Shown in pieces: positions 1 to 13,000 of a stretch of DNA of 64,000 nt (positions within the stretch are counted from its first letter, which is position 1; every line of letters starts with the position of its first letter). The position numbers and the translations under genes were made by a program. The DNA is taken from positions 1 to 64,000 of the forward strand of contig MU400555.1 of the NCBI GenBank assembly GCA_022578965.1, read 5' to 3'. The notes below the pieces were generated by a model that saw only the letters and a program-made list of their open reading frames with translations, made no database searches and had not been told where the DNA came from. This DNA comes from Xylaria sp. FL1777. Its lineage: Eukaryota > Ascomycota > Sordariomycetes > Xylariales > Xylariaceae.

Positions 1-2560
1 TAAATTAAAACAAAACAACTAAGCAATAAATTAAAATTTAAAAAACTTAGCTTTTTTAAAATTAAAAAAGTTATTTTATTTATTAACTATAAACTATTAT
101 TATTAAAAAATATGCAAATTTACTTTATTTTTTATATTTTTTTATTAAAACTAGTATTTATTAAAATATTTATTAAAACATAACTAAAAATAAAAACAAA
201 TTAAAACGTTTATAAAGTTAAAAATATACTAAATTTTTGTTAAAATAATAATAACTTAAAATATTTTATTAAATAAAAAAAATACTTATATGCTAATAAT
301 ACTTAAGAACTTAAAAAATACTTAAAAACTGCTAAAGTAATTATAAGTTAGTTTTATTGCTAATATTTTAACTGCTTAAAACTAGAAAAAAAAGGTTAAC
401 TTTAAAAAAAACGCCTAAGAAATTCTAATTAAACTTAAATAAAGCAGCTTGTGCTGCTTTAGCTTGTTTTTTTTATTATTTTTGCTTTTTTATTAGCGCT
501 TTTTATTTTTTTTTAATATACTTTATTTTGTTTAGTTTATTTAAAAATTAAAGCTTTCGTTAAACTATTTTAATACTTTTTGCTTTTAAAAAACGTTTTT
601 ATATATAAAGCTAAGCTAACTTGCTTAAAATAAAGTTAAAGCTATTTTAAGCTTGTTTTAATTTTTTTTAAACTAAAAATAGCTATTGTTTTGCTTGCTT
701 TTTTTTTTTTTTTAAACAATAGTATTTAAAAACTATATTATTAATTAAATTAATTAGAACTTTTAATTTGTTGCAAAAATAACTAGCGCATACGCATTTA
801 AAACAATAAAACATATTATTTGTTATTTTGCACATTAATAACTAATTAAAGCAGCAAAAGTAAAGCATAACTTTATAGCTAGTAAAATTAATAAAAAAAG
901 CAAAAATAAGTTTTTGCTTTGTTTTAAATAAACGATTAGTTTTATTAATGCGTTTTAATATTATAACATATAAAAAAAAAAAAAAAAAAAAATATTTACA
1001 GAAAATTATTAAAACAATAATTTTAGAAAAAAAGAAATAATGTTATAAAATTAATACAAAGGTAGCTTTTAAAGTAGCTTAATGCTTTTATATATACTTT
1101 ATACTTTTTTTTTTGCTAGCTAAAGCTAAAGTTATATAATAATTTATTTAGCTTATTAAGCTTATAATAATTTAAAGCTTACTAAGCTTATAGTAATTTA
1201 AAGCTTATTAAGCTTATAATAATTTAATGCTTATTAAACTTGCAGTAATTTAAAAAGAATTATTACTTTTTTTACTTTTTTTTTGTTTATATAATTATAT
1301 ATTTTTTATATTTAGTTATTTATTTAGTTTTAGTTCTTTAGTTATTAATTTTTTATAACTGCTAAGCATTAATATATTTATTACTTTTAATTCTTTAAGA
1401 CTTTTATTAATATATAGTAATAAAAGTACTTTAAAAACTTCTTTAACGGATTATTGTTAAGGATTCTATTATTACTTATAAATTAAGACCTTAAAAGCAA
1501 ACCTGTTATATTAATATATAATAGGTTTATTATAGTTTATTGCATGTTTTTAGTAATTATTAATAGTTTATAAAACGCTATATAAAATTACTATAAAAAG
1601 TTTATTAATGCTTTATTTTATATTAGTAATATATTAATAAATATTGTTAATAAGCTATAAAATGCATTATATTTAATTAATATTTAAATTATAGCTTTTA
1701 AAAAGTTTATTTAATTAACATTATAATAATAAATAAATAAAGCTATTTAATAAAAGTTTTTTTTTAATTTTATTATAACTTTTTTTAGCTATAGTTTATA
1801 TAGCACTAGTGTTTAAATTAAGCAATTTTAAATGCTTTTAACTTTATTAAAAGTTATATAATTTGCTTTTATTAATTATAGTATTACTAAAAACGTTATT
1901 TTGTTTTTTGCTTTATAATTATTTAACTAAATAATATTACTTAATAAAAATACGTTTAAAAAAATAGTTTAAATGTGCTATTTTTGCTTAATTTATAAAT
2001 TATTAAGCTTAAAATACTTATAAAAGTTAAAAGTTAAATTTTTAAGCTTTTTATTATTTATTACGTTAGTTAGCTACTTTATATATAATATTTAGTTATT
2101 TTTTAAATTAGTAAGCTTACTTATTAAATTATTAATTTTGTTTTTTAGCTTTTGCTTTTTTAGTGCTATATTTAGTTTTTGCTATATTTTTATTAATATA
2201 GCTTTAATTTTATTAAATTATAGTTATAAATTAATTATAAATTAATTAATATGCTTATAAATATTTTTAATAATATTGTTAACTGTTAGTTTAATTAAGT
2301 TATTACTTTTAAAGCTAAGCTTTATAGTTTTATTACTACTTTTAGCTATTTTATTAAATTAATATTAAAATATATAAAATAAAAATAAAATCAAAAAATA
2401 AAATAAAAAGTAAATAAAGTGTTAATATATTACATAAAGGTTTATTTAAAATATAATGCTATAAAGCTGCTTAAATAGCTATTTATGTTTTTTAAATACT
2501 AGCTTAGAACTTTGTAATTATTACGTAAGGTTAGGTCTATACTTAAAAAAGTAAATATTA
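1..2560. repeat. Extreme AT-rich, gene-free block (RIP-like decayed repeat)
   Basis: Almost entirely A and T, with stops in every frame and no usable ORF. The few G/C bases sit mainly in ApC, GpC and CpT contexts. In the first 840 bases I count only about six TpC/GpA dinucleotides, while CpA/TpG, though reduced, is several times more common and TpA is very abundant. C-to-T decay on both strands is what fungal repeat-induced point mutation (RIP) does to transposons, so this is probably a heavily mutated repeat or heterochromatic island. No parent element can be recognised. Composition changes abruptly to ordinary sequence near 2560-2640. A short tandem repeat lies inside it at 1151-1254. Confidence 0.85.
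1151..1254. repeat. 26-bp tandem repeat, four copies
   Basis: Four head-to-tail units of 26 bp begin at 1151, 1177, 1203 and 1229. Each has the form GCTTAYTAARCTT followed by an A/T-rich half ending in TAATTTAA. Copies differ at a few positions, mostly transitions, the last copy being the most diverged. It is a small minisatellite that has kept its periodicity inside the AT-rich block, so it either arose late or lost few bases to the decay around it. Confidence 0.8.
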
Positions 2561-5500
2561 AAAAAAAGACATTTTTTAAGTACAGTACTAAGAAACTATG
2601 TACAAATATTACTAATTTAGGTGGGGCTGGTCCGTGCTCCTTAAGTTCTTGCATAACAACTGTCGCACGGTGTACACTATGGCCTGTGCTGCCTAGAAGC
2701 CACATGTGTGTCTACCCAGTCAATCAGTCAGCTCGGCAGAACCTTTCAATGACGCTTCGGCACGCAATAAGAGGCGTTTTTTACGGGTGTGGCGCTAGAT
2801 CTGCCAATCGTGTGTCTCACCTGGCTTCCCCGAGAGTGATCACGCGCGTCTTGTCAAGGTTTGGGGGCTAACTCGGAGACCCCATGGAGAAGAGGAGATG
2901 CAACCCAAGAATGACCTCAGCCTCTGCTGAAGAACCACTCAGTGCGGCCTACAGCAGCCTCGCCACAGCGACGCCTGCTGAATGCTGACCCGCCATTCTT
3001 GCTGGTTGCTTCTTCATATCCGCCGCGTTTCCTCCAAGGAACGGACACATACTCGACCCCTATTGGAAGACGGTGGCGGTGATGGTAATTAGATAAGCGT
3101 ATTCTAATCAACTACGTAGTACGGTCGTCAGAAACCAAGCGCCATAGATGAAGGGTGCTTATGGGCTGCGGGATACTGATAGTATTCTCTCGGCCCGTCC
3201 CTCGAGATAGTGCTCACTTATAAGTAGCGTGCTACGACTAACAGGCACACAAGTGAGTACACGGCTTAGTGCTATTCAGCCTTCCGGAGCACCTAGACTG
3301 ATTGTTCTAATAAGGCCTAGTTGCTACCCTGGATCATCCCCCACGGGCACCTATGAAGCAGATTGTCACTTTCTGACTGTCTGGTGTTGTGGGCATCATT
3401 CTGCAGGTAAGAATGATTGACAGTACTCCACCTCTGTCAATCATTTTAGACGGCGGCAAGGAACTACACTAGATAAGCGGAGGAAACTTTGAAAATTCTT
3501 TAGAAATCATTAATATATATATACTCGCCAAGACGAAAATCATCTCACAACAGACATTCTGCTTCACGTATGATAGCATAAGCCGCCAGTTGCTACCTGA
3601 AAGGATCTTGTTTAAAAAAAAGATTACAGGTTTTCCTGGCTAGGCTTAGGGTTCTGACCACCTTGGAATCTGCATGTACACATTTATCAGTCACATGCTA
3701 CGTAGTACGGTACAGCCATCATTATGCATACTTATGCACAGAAAACGGAACCTGGCTGAATACGGCAACATCATCTTATTTCTACAGTTTTAAACGTTGA
3801 ATTCGACCCTTATTGGACATGAGCGGTGCTGAACGCAACCAATGAGAGAGATATCAATGTTGATAATTGAGCAGGTAAGAAATTGATCGTAATTCTATGC
3901 AACTTGAGCAACATGTGAACGATTAGAACGGCTTGAACGAAACTATAACCGGTGATACCAAATGTCTACACGGTACGATTAAGACTCAACAACACCTTCA
4001 CGAATCATCGACAATTATAACAGGGACGTCGGCCATTCTTACCAGGTACAGTGTCAGCTGGAGTTTTTCATGGAATCTACCCAGTTCTTGAAGGGCGCGA
4101 CCCCAACTTGAGAAAACTATATCTATTACTGAAGCTTTCTTCATCTACTCACCGGGTTTTTTTTCTCCCTAGGCCGATAGCTGACACCTGTGAGTTCGGC
4201 TTCTCGGCGATAAATTCATTCTATTTGAGTTTCCTTCTAATCTTCTTGATCATATTCTCCGCTAATTGTGCTATTGAGGAAGAGAAGGATTTACTCAGCT
4301 TCTCAATTTAGCCGTCAAGCCAGATGAGTGTCCAACCACTTTCGCCGTGCTTATTGATAAGCCGGACAACTGCAGCGCCAGGGAGCGGCCAACGATAGCG
4401 GATTTATTTCAGAAGGAACGTTGACAAGTACGGAGTGAGACACTGACCAACATCGATATGCTTAGTAATAAGAACTAACGGCTCTGAGCTCGCCAACTTA
4501 AATTCTAACCCGCTGTATTTAGATACCCAGTGGCATAGGATAGTAGGCCACGAAAACTCCTAAACACCGAAGCCCGTTACACCAACGTTGGAAAACACTT
4601 TCGAACTGCAAAGCCTCTTTTGACTGCCGGGAAAGAGGCACTCATCAAACAGAACGAGTACACCATGATCTTAGCTCAGCTTAAACGGGCAAAGGTGACT
4701 GATCACGGGACACCTCTTGGTGACATACCGATAAGCAAAGAGTAGGAGGGAAAAGACATCCAATCCAAAGAAGACGGACAAGTCCTGTACGGAGGACCCT
4801 TCTTGAAGAACAAACTTCGAACCCTCGAAGAATCAGAGGTAAAGGAGTACTCGAGAGAGACCGCGAACCAGAATTATATCGGAGCTGACCCTACACTTGT
4901 AGAGGGGTTAGACCAGTCGTTCCCCTGGCCATACCCGATTCTTCCTGCACAACGGCAACTCGCAGATATTTCACTCACTCTTGCAAGATTCGTAGTCTAG
5001 GTAGTAGAATTGCCATTGTATGAGAGTAAGTGAGGGGTTGACTAGCGGGGCCTTAAACGATATCATTGAATTTGTTCCGAAGATGGCTTGTCGCAGGAGG
5101 CTATGGCTTTTCTTCAAGTGTTCTTCGTCCTAGAGAACTGAGCCTTTGGCGTCCTCAAAGGACGAACCGCCGCCTGTCTTCTAAGGTTTGGCTACAAGGA
5201 CTATTATTCTGCTATCCCCTTATCCACGTAAAGATAACTTAGATGTGAAATACCTCGAATATACTGTCGTCTATGCCACATATTGAATGTAGTCATTTGG
5301 AGTCATCCAGTATGAGTCTATATTGGGTCAAGCTTGGAGCAATACAGCCATGCAAACAGCACCTTCACGTAACAGATCGGCCAGTAAGGACTCCGAGCAA
5401 TATGATTATATACCAGTATGAATGGAATGTATGGACTAGGATAGCATGAGCTTTTTGGTTGTACCTTAACTCTGTGATATTTAATTGGGTGCGACGAGGG

Positions 5501-5761
5501 GTTTGATAAGCTGAGCTGCGAGTGGAGGGATAGGGAACCCCCTGGATCTGTGCGGTAGGGATCAATACTGAGGTTGCCGGGTAACGCCCATCGCGTCGCG
5601 GGGAAAACAACTCAAGCTGTCTCTCCCTAGGTAGGTAATTTAGGAATTCAATTTGCTTCTCATGAACAACCGCATGACGCATCAACATTTCTAAGCTTCG
5701 GCATCATTCAGCCATAATCGACTTTGGTTTCCTCCTATTTTCCCGAAGAACACATGCAACA
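2561..5761. other. Gene-free segment between the AT-rich block and the Aurora kinase gene
   Basis: Composition is ordinary and no convincing gene is present; the open frames are short and lack splice or family support. A possible decayed transposase tail is listed separately at 4480-5000. The last 100 or so bases (about 5660-5761) should hold the promoter and leader of the Aurora kinase gene; its start codon at 5762 sits in a good context (CAACAATGGC). Confidence 0.6.
4480..5000 (+). pseudogene. Possible decayed transposase C-terminal fragment
   Basis: In the plus frame, about 4590-4745 reads as a helical stretch (LLTAGKEALIKQNEYTMILA) and stops at 4743-4745. The same general style resumes at about 4750-5000 in a neighbouring frame as a Lys/Glu-rich helix (around GGPFLKNKLRTLEESEVKEY). 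This order, a helix followed by a GG-x-F segment and a charged coiled coil, resembles the C-terminal tail of fungal pogo/DDE-1 transposase-like proteins. That resemblance is from memory of the family's style. No catalytic domain, inverted repeats or target duplication is visible, so the call is weak. Confidence 0.27.
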
Positions 5762-7033
5762 ATGGCAACTCTCGTCCTTGAGGAGCGCTTCAGGCAAATG
5801 TCGGTCAATGACGAGAACATAGAGAGCATAGAGAGCCAGAAGACAAAGGTACCTCCCTACTAAGTATGAGTAGTTGACATCGCTCAAATTATACAACATG
5901 ACTGATCCCCCAAAAAGGTCAAAACTACAATAGTATCACTCTCACAGAAGTCGAGTCGGCCAAACCTCGTCAAAGTCGCTCTCCAACAAAGCCAGAAGCA
6001 AAACACATCCGTAGCATCACGGCACCGAGCAGCTCCCCCGGCATCACCTAGCCGAAAAATTCGTCCTCATGCGGAACAAGCGACCGAAGAGTCTCCAGTC
6101 AAGCACGAATCAGTGATTCCTCCCATCGAACGGCCTATCGAGAAGTCACTCCACTTGGGCATGTTCGAGATCGGCAAGGGGTTAGGCAAGGGCAAGTTTG
6201 GCCGTGTATATTTGGCTCGCGATCGTACCCATGGCTATATCTGTGCGTTGAAAGTCTTACATAAGAGCGAGTTGCAGCAGGCTCGCATCAAAAGTCAAGT
6301 GCGGCGCGAGATTGAGATACAGAGCAACCTACGCCACCCGAATATACTGAAGCTATATAACCATTTCCACGACAGCAAGCGCATCTTTCTCGTCCTCGAG
6401 TTCGCAGGTCAGGGTGAATTATACAAGCACCTACGTAAAGCGGGACGGTTCTCCGAGCCCGAAGCAGCGAAGTATATTGCGCAAATGGCAGAAGCCTTGG
6501 CCTATCTACACCGCAAGCATGTCATTCACCGCGATATCAAACCCGAGAATATCCTGGTGGGGATGCATGGCGAGATCAAGATTTCGGATTTTGGGTGGAG
6601 TGTACATGCGCCCAGCAATCGTAGGACTACTTACTGTGGAACACTCGACTACCTGCCTCCTGAAATGATCAGCCCCAAAACTTCGGATAATGCGTACGAC
6701 GAGAAAGTTGACCTATGGGCCTTGGGTGTATTGACGTACGAATTTCTGGTAGGCGAGGCGCCGTTTGAGGACACTGCTGCCCTGACAACCAGGAGAATCG
6801 CTAGGGGAGATATGACAGTCCCATCGTTCGTTAGCGCCGAGGCAAGGGACCTCATTCATAAAGTGAGTATCTTTGAACTTTGCCAATTGTTGAGCAGAGC
6901 ATTGACATCATTTAAGTTGCTCGTCGTTGACCCCCGAAAGAGATTGCCCCTCGAGCAGGTCCATCGTCACCCCTGGATCCTCAAGCACTGTGTAAAAGGC
7001 GGGATGGCTACAAAATTCAAGAGGGCTAAGTGA
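5762..7033 (+). CDS. ark1: Aurora serine/threonine kinase (Ipl1/Ark1 type)
   Basis: Mitotic kinase of the chromosomal passenger complex, which corrects kinetochore-microtubule attachment and drives cytokinesis. I join exons 5762-5848, 5918-6862 and 6917-7033 into 382 residues. Introns are 69 and 54 nt; the second is a multiple of three and reads through without a stop, but it interrupts the conserved [12 protein letters not shown] block and so is an intron. The kinase domain spans about residues 112-370: glycine loop [13 protein letters not shown] (116-128), ATP lysine in ALKVL (141), HRDIKPEN with catalytic Asp235, and DFG Asp253. The activation loop reads [19 protein letters not shown], the Aurora hallmark, with the expected activating Thr at 267. 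The N-terminal 100 residues are basic and disordered, as usual in the family. No other kinase family fits. Confidence 0.96.
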
Positions 7034-10000
7034 CCGTTATAGGATATTGAATTGAAGGTGTGGCGCAGTGTATGATGTATTTACAGGGTCAGACTTTTAA
7101 GATAGCGATTAGGTTGGGTTTCTGGTTTTGGGAGTACTGGTTCATTTTTACATATGCATCATTTAACGGGCCCTATTAGCTGGGTGCCAGTTCATCGGTG
7201 TAAAGTCCGCAAAAATACTTCATAGTGGTTTCAGTAGCGATCTCAGGCTACTGATGAGTTGAGGTGATCCAAGAGCGCCAACATGCAGAACGGTTGATGT
7301 TAAGCCAGAGTGATGACATTCATGCTAATTTTTATACTAGTTCGACGTCTATTATGTAGGTTGCGTGTTGTTCGTGGAAGGCAAAGGGCCGGCATACTCA
7401 AATTCAATGAAATCAATCTTAAGCTCAAAGACCACTTCACCGAGGGCTATGCTACAGTTAGCGACCCCCTGAAACGAATGCGAGTAGACAACAAGATACA
7501 AGAAAGCCACCTTGAGTTGCGGAGGTATTGGCATATTACGAGAAGTTCCGAAAATGAAATACTTAAGCTCTTAACTCGTGAATTGTCAACTACTCTGTCT
7601 ACCCAGGTCGTTGGTTGATATGGCCATTACTAGGCGTAAAAGTAACGTTCCGTTAAATTAACCGGAAAGATAGAACCGTTCAGGTAACGGAGGTTGGTCA
7701 AGATATGCATTATGCACAGTACTATTTTAGGTGCAAATAAAAGCGGCGGCAATCTACTATCCGTTGGTACTCTGCGTTAGTCCTCATCAAGAAAATCCAA
7801 CTAGGAGGGTTACGCGTCGTATACGGTAGAGAAACATTCAAGGTCCATCGAACCAATTAGAAAGATGCCTATTTCGTCTTCCGCGTGCCTCTCTTGTAAG
7901 CCTTGATTGGTGAATCCTAGGATAGATATCTATCTAGGATAGTAAAGTAGTTCTTATACCAGTACTCCCATTTTATTATACAAGCCAATAGGATCTCCCA
8001 GATACTTAAGTATTGTTCAGCAAGCAGTGGTTTTGCTCTACAGCAACGTATCGCAGTTGATTTTGGCATCGACCGTACTGTGTACAGTAGGGACTTTGCG
8101 TACACTTCACCCCCACGGCGCACAGTCGTCGACTTGTTCGCCGGGCATTGCGGGGTTTCCAGGACATCGCAGGGATGAAAGCTGCAGGGTGAGCTGCAGC
8201 TTGTTGCAGGGCACAGCAGGAACTTGCATTTCGTGGGGGAGACACGGTTGTGGCGGTAATTACACTCTAGAGCGAAGTTATCACCAAACCCACGAGGCGG
8301 TCACCGAACAAAAGGCTATCAAGTCACCCTAGTCTCTCACGTTCATGCTTCGCTCTGGTTATGCGTATAAGATATAAGTAAGGCATGGGACGTGATCGCA
8401 ACCACCTGCTCACCTCATACAGCTCTTTCTCACGCACTGCATGCAAGGCTCCCTTGCCTTGTGCCAACACATCAGGTCGACCAACTGCGCTGCTGGGGGA
8501 AGGCATCAGCTTATCGTTGATTCCATGAAGGAGGGCCATTCCAGTTCATGCAGAGGCCAGCACCCCTATTCGCTCGGAGAAGTCATCCTGCCTCGAGACC
8601 TAGGAAGTAATTAATTAGTGTACAGATGGAGACATTTGTGATAAGGTGGCAGTAGGACTAGATCAGTAACCGGGTCTTGTGATGGCTGGCCGTTGACATT
8701 ATCGGGGCTTGGCCGTAAGCCTGCAGGTGTTCTGCAGCCGGAACAGCAGCCACATCGAAGTATTTTCTTCCGTGCGGAAAACAAAAGTCCAGGGACAGGG
8801 TTATAAACATGGCGAAGTAGCCAAGGGCATGTTGTTGGCTTTTCGCTTCCCTAAGCCGAGAATAATCATGCGAACGAGGCGACTCGGGTTCGCAGACTTG
8901 ACACCCGCCCATACTGCATATCGGGTTCGAGGTCGATGGCGCCAATGGGTAGTAACGTGAAGCAGTTTAACGTTCCTTTCCTTCGGCCGTAGGTTTCTGC
9001 TACATCCTCTCTCTCTCCTAGGAAGTATATGGTTACATCTAGACTAGATACCAGAAATTTTCAAGTCACACGAGAATCATGGTGGCCAGCTATATTTCAT
9101 TCAGCTGATAACGATGGGTCTCTGGAGTAATATACATCGAATTCTCTCCAGTTTATTTGACTACAGCATACTGTATTCTCACCTGCTAACTGCCACCTAG
9201 TATAGTATACTTCGGGAGGTACACGGGCAAGGCAACAAGAAGTTCGTCCGAAAAGGGACCCAGAAGTCTCACCGAAGGATTTTGTGCGACGTTCTTGCTT
9301 GACGAGTGGCGAATCGTTTCCTTAACAGCGTTAAAGCGTGTTAGGATTCTTCCAACTGGTAACACCTCTCCACATTATCTGAAAGGAATAATGGTAACCA
9401 TGAGAACGTACTACGTTCTGAGAGTTGGTGATCATGTGGGATTACCAACTATCTGATCTGTAGTCTAGTGTTCAGCATCCTCTGGGGTGAATGTGATCCA
9501 CAAGATTGTATTCTTCCCGACCCCGACAAGAGGATCAGGAGGCTGCAATGGAGAGGTGTGATCGCACATCCCTTGGAGCGATTTATACTTGGAGAGTTGT
9601 TTACGCATGTTTCATGATTTAGGGTGGTAATTCAGCTTCTGACAAATCTAGCTGAGGCTCAAAAACGCTCATTCATTTGCTCATTTATGTAGGGCACGAC
9701 AGGCCGCGTTCTCGCCAGGGTAACACGGATTTCATTGAAACACCAAGGTGAGGATCGTCGGCGATCAATATAAGTCCTAGATATATGTAGTACGCACCCG
9801 GGCGCTTTAACTTAACAGTCTTTCGAGGGAATCTTGATGGGTAGCGTTCCCGAGAGATTGGTTTCGCGGTTCAGCGGGTCAAACACGATTCTCACATGGT
9901 GATTGTTACCGTTGAATACCACCTGCCGCTGCTGGTACAGATTCAGTCTCTCCCGCTGTTCATACAGTTCGGGGACGACTACAAGATTACCCCAGGAAGC

Positions 10001-13000
10001 ACTCCTCAGTGGCTCAAAACGCTGACCTCGGTGGATAAATTCGCCGGTTGAAAGTTTCCGATTGGCAGAAACGTCGTTGACTTCGGTCACGATATCAGCA
10101 CGTCCAGCTTACACTTACTTAATTTAACCGGCTCTCGGAAACTTAGTGTATGTGGGAAACACCCTGGTATAGATCTGTTGGTCGGGTCCTATTTACCTTA
10201 GTCGCCCGGGGATCGCGCCGTTGCATGTGTAGGCCTGTCTGACGTTGCAGTGGTTCTTGCAGGTTTACTGTTGCTCCTGTAAGATTACCCAGATCCGCTT
10301 TATCTGTGATAACGTGATGCTTCCCCTTCTTAGCGAAGCCTACCCAAGATATTCGACGCGACAGAGTTGAGCTAATCTTGTTTCAGCTTCATCTTGCCTT
10401 GCGAACAGTATGAAGATGTCCTAACACAGGAGGAAGCTTTTGATGATGATGAGGACCCCAGCTTAACTTAGCCCACGGACGGGTACAGTTTCTTGTTTCG
10501 GACTGTCCAACCCCAGACTGACATTCAGCGGATTGCCAAGCAATACCTAGCTGCGAAGAATACGGCACGCGATCTATCCCGGGACAGCGCAATGTGGACT
10601 GATTGTAATAAGCTAGCTAGCCTGCGCTATCGTGAAGCCGCACCCTCATCCCGACGATTCGGTCACGGCCTACCCTTCACTCCACCTCCCACAGGCCTTT
10701 CGCCTAGCCTAGACCCTGGGGGCTGAAGATTCGATGCTACGAGACTCAGGTGCGGTGTCTTGTTCTCCAACTGCCGCTACGCTCCTGATCTCGGTACTTC
10801 AAAGGATTAGCAACAGTGACAGCTGATCTAGGTCCATTATTGCCATACTATGAGAAAACCCGTACCATTCCTAGTGCGCAAACCATCTGAGACTCACGAC
10901 ACTACCTTCGTGGTAGGCAGGTGGGATCGACATTGAAAGCTGATCCTCGCTCATTTGCTCGCTCGCTTCAAGCCGTCCCCGCATATCCGACTGTCACGCG
11001 CGCAGCGCCAAATACATTGAAGGCAGCAGTCCAAAGACTCAGCCTTGATATGATCGAAGCCGACTGGTCCTCTTTTCTAAGGATTTCTCTTTTGTTCCGC
11101 TCACTGAATACATTTTCTATTTCAGTAACAATTGTCGTAATTCCGATTATATCCCTGTTTTCAGCCAACGGTCCGCGACGATGAAAGAATTGTCTGTCAT
11201 GAGTCAACTGCACGAGCGCTAGGAATCTGATAATTCTGCTCACAAGGGGGACCTTGACAAGCACTCCAAGCTTAACAACCCCGACAGAGTGCTGGAGTCA
11301 TGCTCACTATGGCATTCACCGAGGCACATCGCCGACATGGTAGCGGCTAGTTCATCTTTCGCACCAGAACATATATGTGGCATCCGAAATTCTAAAACGG
11401 TCTCCTAATGCTTAACATGAAGGGGATAAACTAAGTGACCCCTTACCAAGTACAAACCAGATCATGTTCACACAGCTAGACAAGATCTTCGCCCACAAGG
11501 AAAATTTAGGGGATCATCGTCACTAACTTTACATTGTACAGAATATTGATTAAGTGAGAGACTATCCAGGTCATATTATAAGATGTCTTGGGATTGATGT
11601 CGTCTGGTTTTCTAACGCTTATTCTTTTCGGAAATTGTTGTACTTTGTACATATTATAATCCAGGGGTGTTACACGCATCGGACCAGCTGAACACTTTGT
11701 GCTATCTCCGGATGCATAGTTCGGTGAGACACTGGGACCGTACCGCGCTGAATTGAGACTTATTGAAACTGTCTCGCATACCAGAAGTGAAGCTATTCAG
11801 CCCTCGCTAATCTGAGACATATGGGCGGACCACGGAGGTTAGGAAGCCCCGAACCAATTGTATATAGACTCAAGGACAGCCACCATGCTCGGCAACAGCC
11901 CTGATGGGAGGCATGGACTTTTGCAGCCATAACAGATTATTATATGCAGAATAGAGAGTCAAACACTCAGTTCCAAGCCCTGACATACAGCCCTTGTTAT
12001 AAGGGGCTTCTCATCGTAGATTTCATATCTTGCTTGTATAATGCTAGTAGCTACTATCAAGGAGTACCTCATCGTCGTCAGTCGAGTAGAAGTTTCGGAA
12101 TAGATCCTACTATTGTCTGTAGATGATCACATTCAAAATGCGCCACACGATGTCAACATGCAGTTCTCGACAGATATACCCCACGAGTAACTGAGCTTCA
12201 TGCATCCTTGATACAATTATAGTACACTAGGTAGATTTTTTTGTTCATGTGGTAGCATGCATTGGGCTCTATCACTGGTCTAGATCTCCAACTATGCATA
12301 CGTCAAGTTTAATATTTATGCATTAATCAATAGTGTCTAACCTCTTGGAAGCTGCACAACTTTCTCTGCTACTACTAAGACACGGATGCAAATGACAGCA
12401 TGGTTAAAGCACGGACGCTACTTGTAGTCGGTGTAAGGACGGAGGAGACTCTTCTGCCGTCTAGTTCGACTTTTTGGTGGGCTTAATCTCTCACGGCTAG
12501 ACGGCAGTCAGGGTCGGCATGACACATAGCGCGAGCTCAATGGAGAAGCATATGAATGGATCCGCATGGATAGTGACGATGGTAGTATTCTCACGCCGGC
12601 CTCATAGGAGACCGATTGACGCATCGTGCATCTCTTTCTAGCCTAATGACTACGTTGCATCGCTACCCATGAAGTTGTTATGAGTATTCTCTTTAGATGG
12701 AGCTAGGGGTGCGCTGAACCTCACGGGGGTAGCTAACGAGATGCCCTGTTGATATTCATGGACTTGAAAAGGAGGGGGCTAAGTTATAGAACTCAGATCA
12801 TATATCGAAGGCTATAATTTGTCTATTCTGTCATAAAAGAATTTGTCTGAAAACGATGCTTTTGAGTCAGAGATCATGACTGGTTCGTTGTAAGCAACGC
12901 TTCGACTTCGAAATACCGACTCTCGAGAAATAGACTACAGGCATAATACATCAAGTTTCCCGGGGAAGTAGTGTTATATAGGTAATTAAGATACTTAAGA

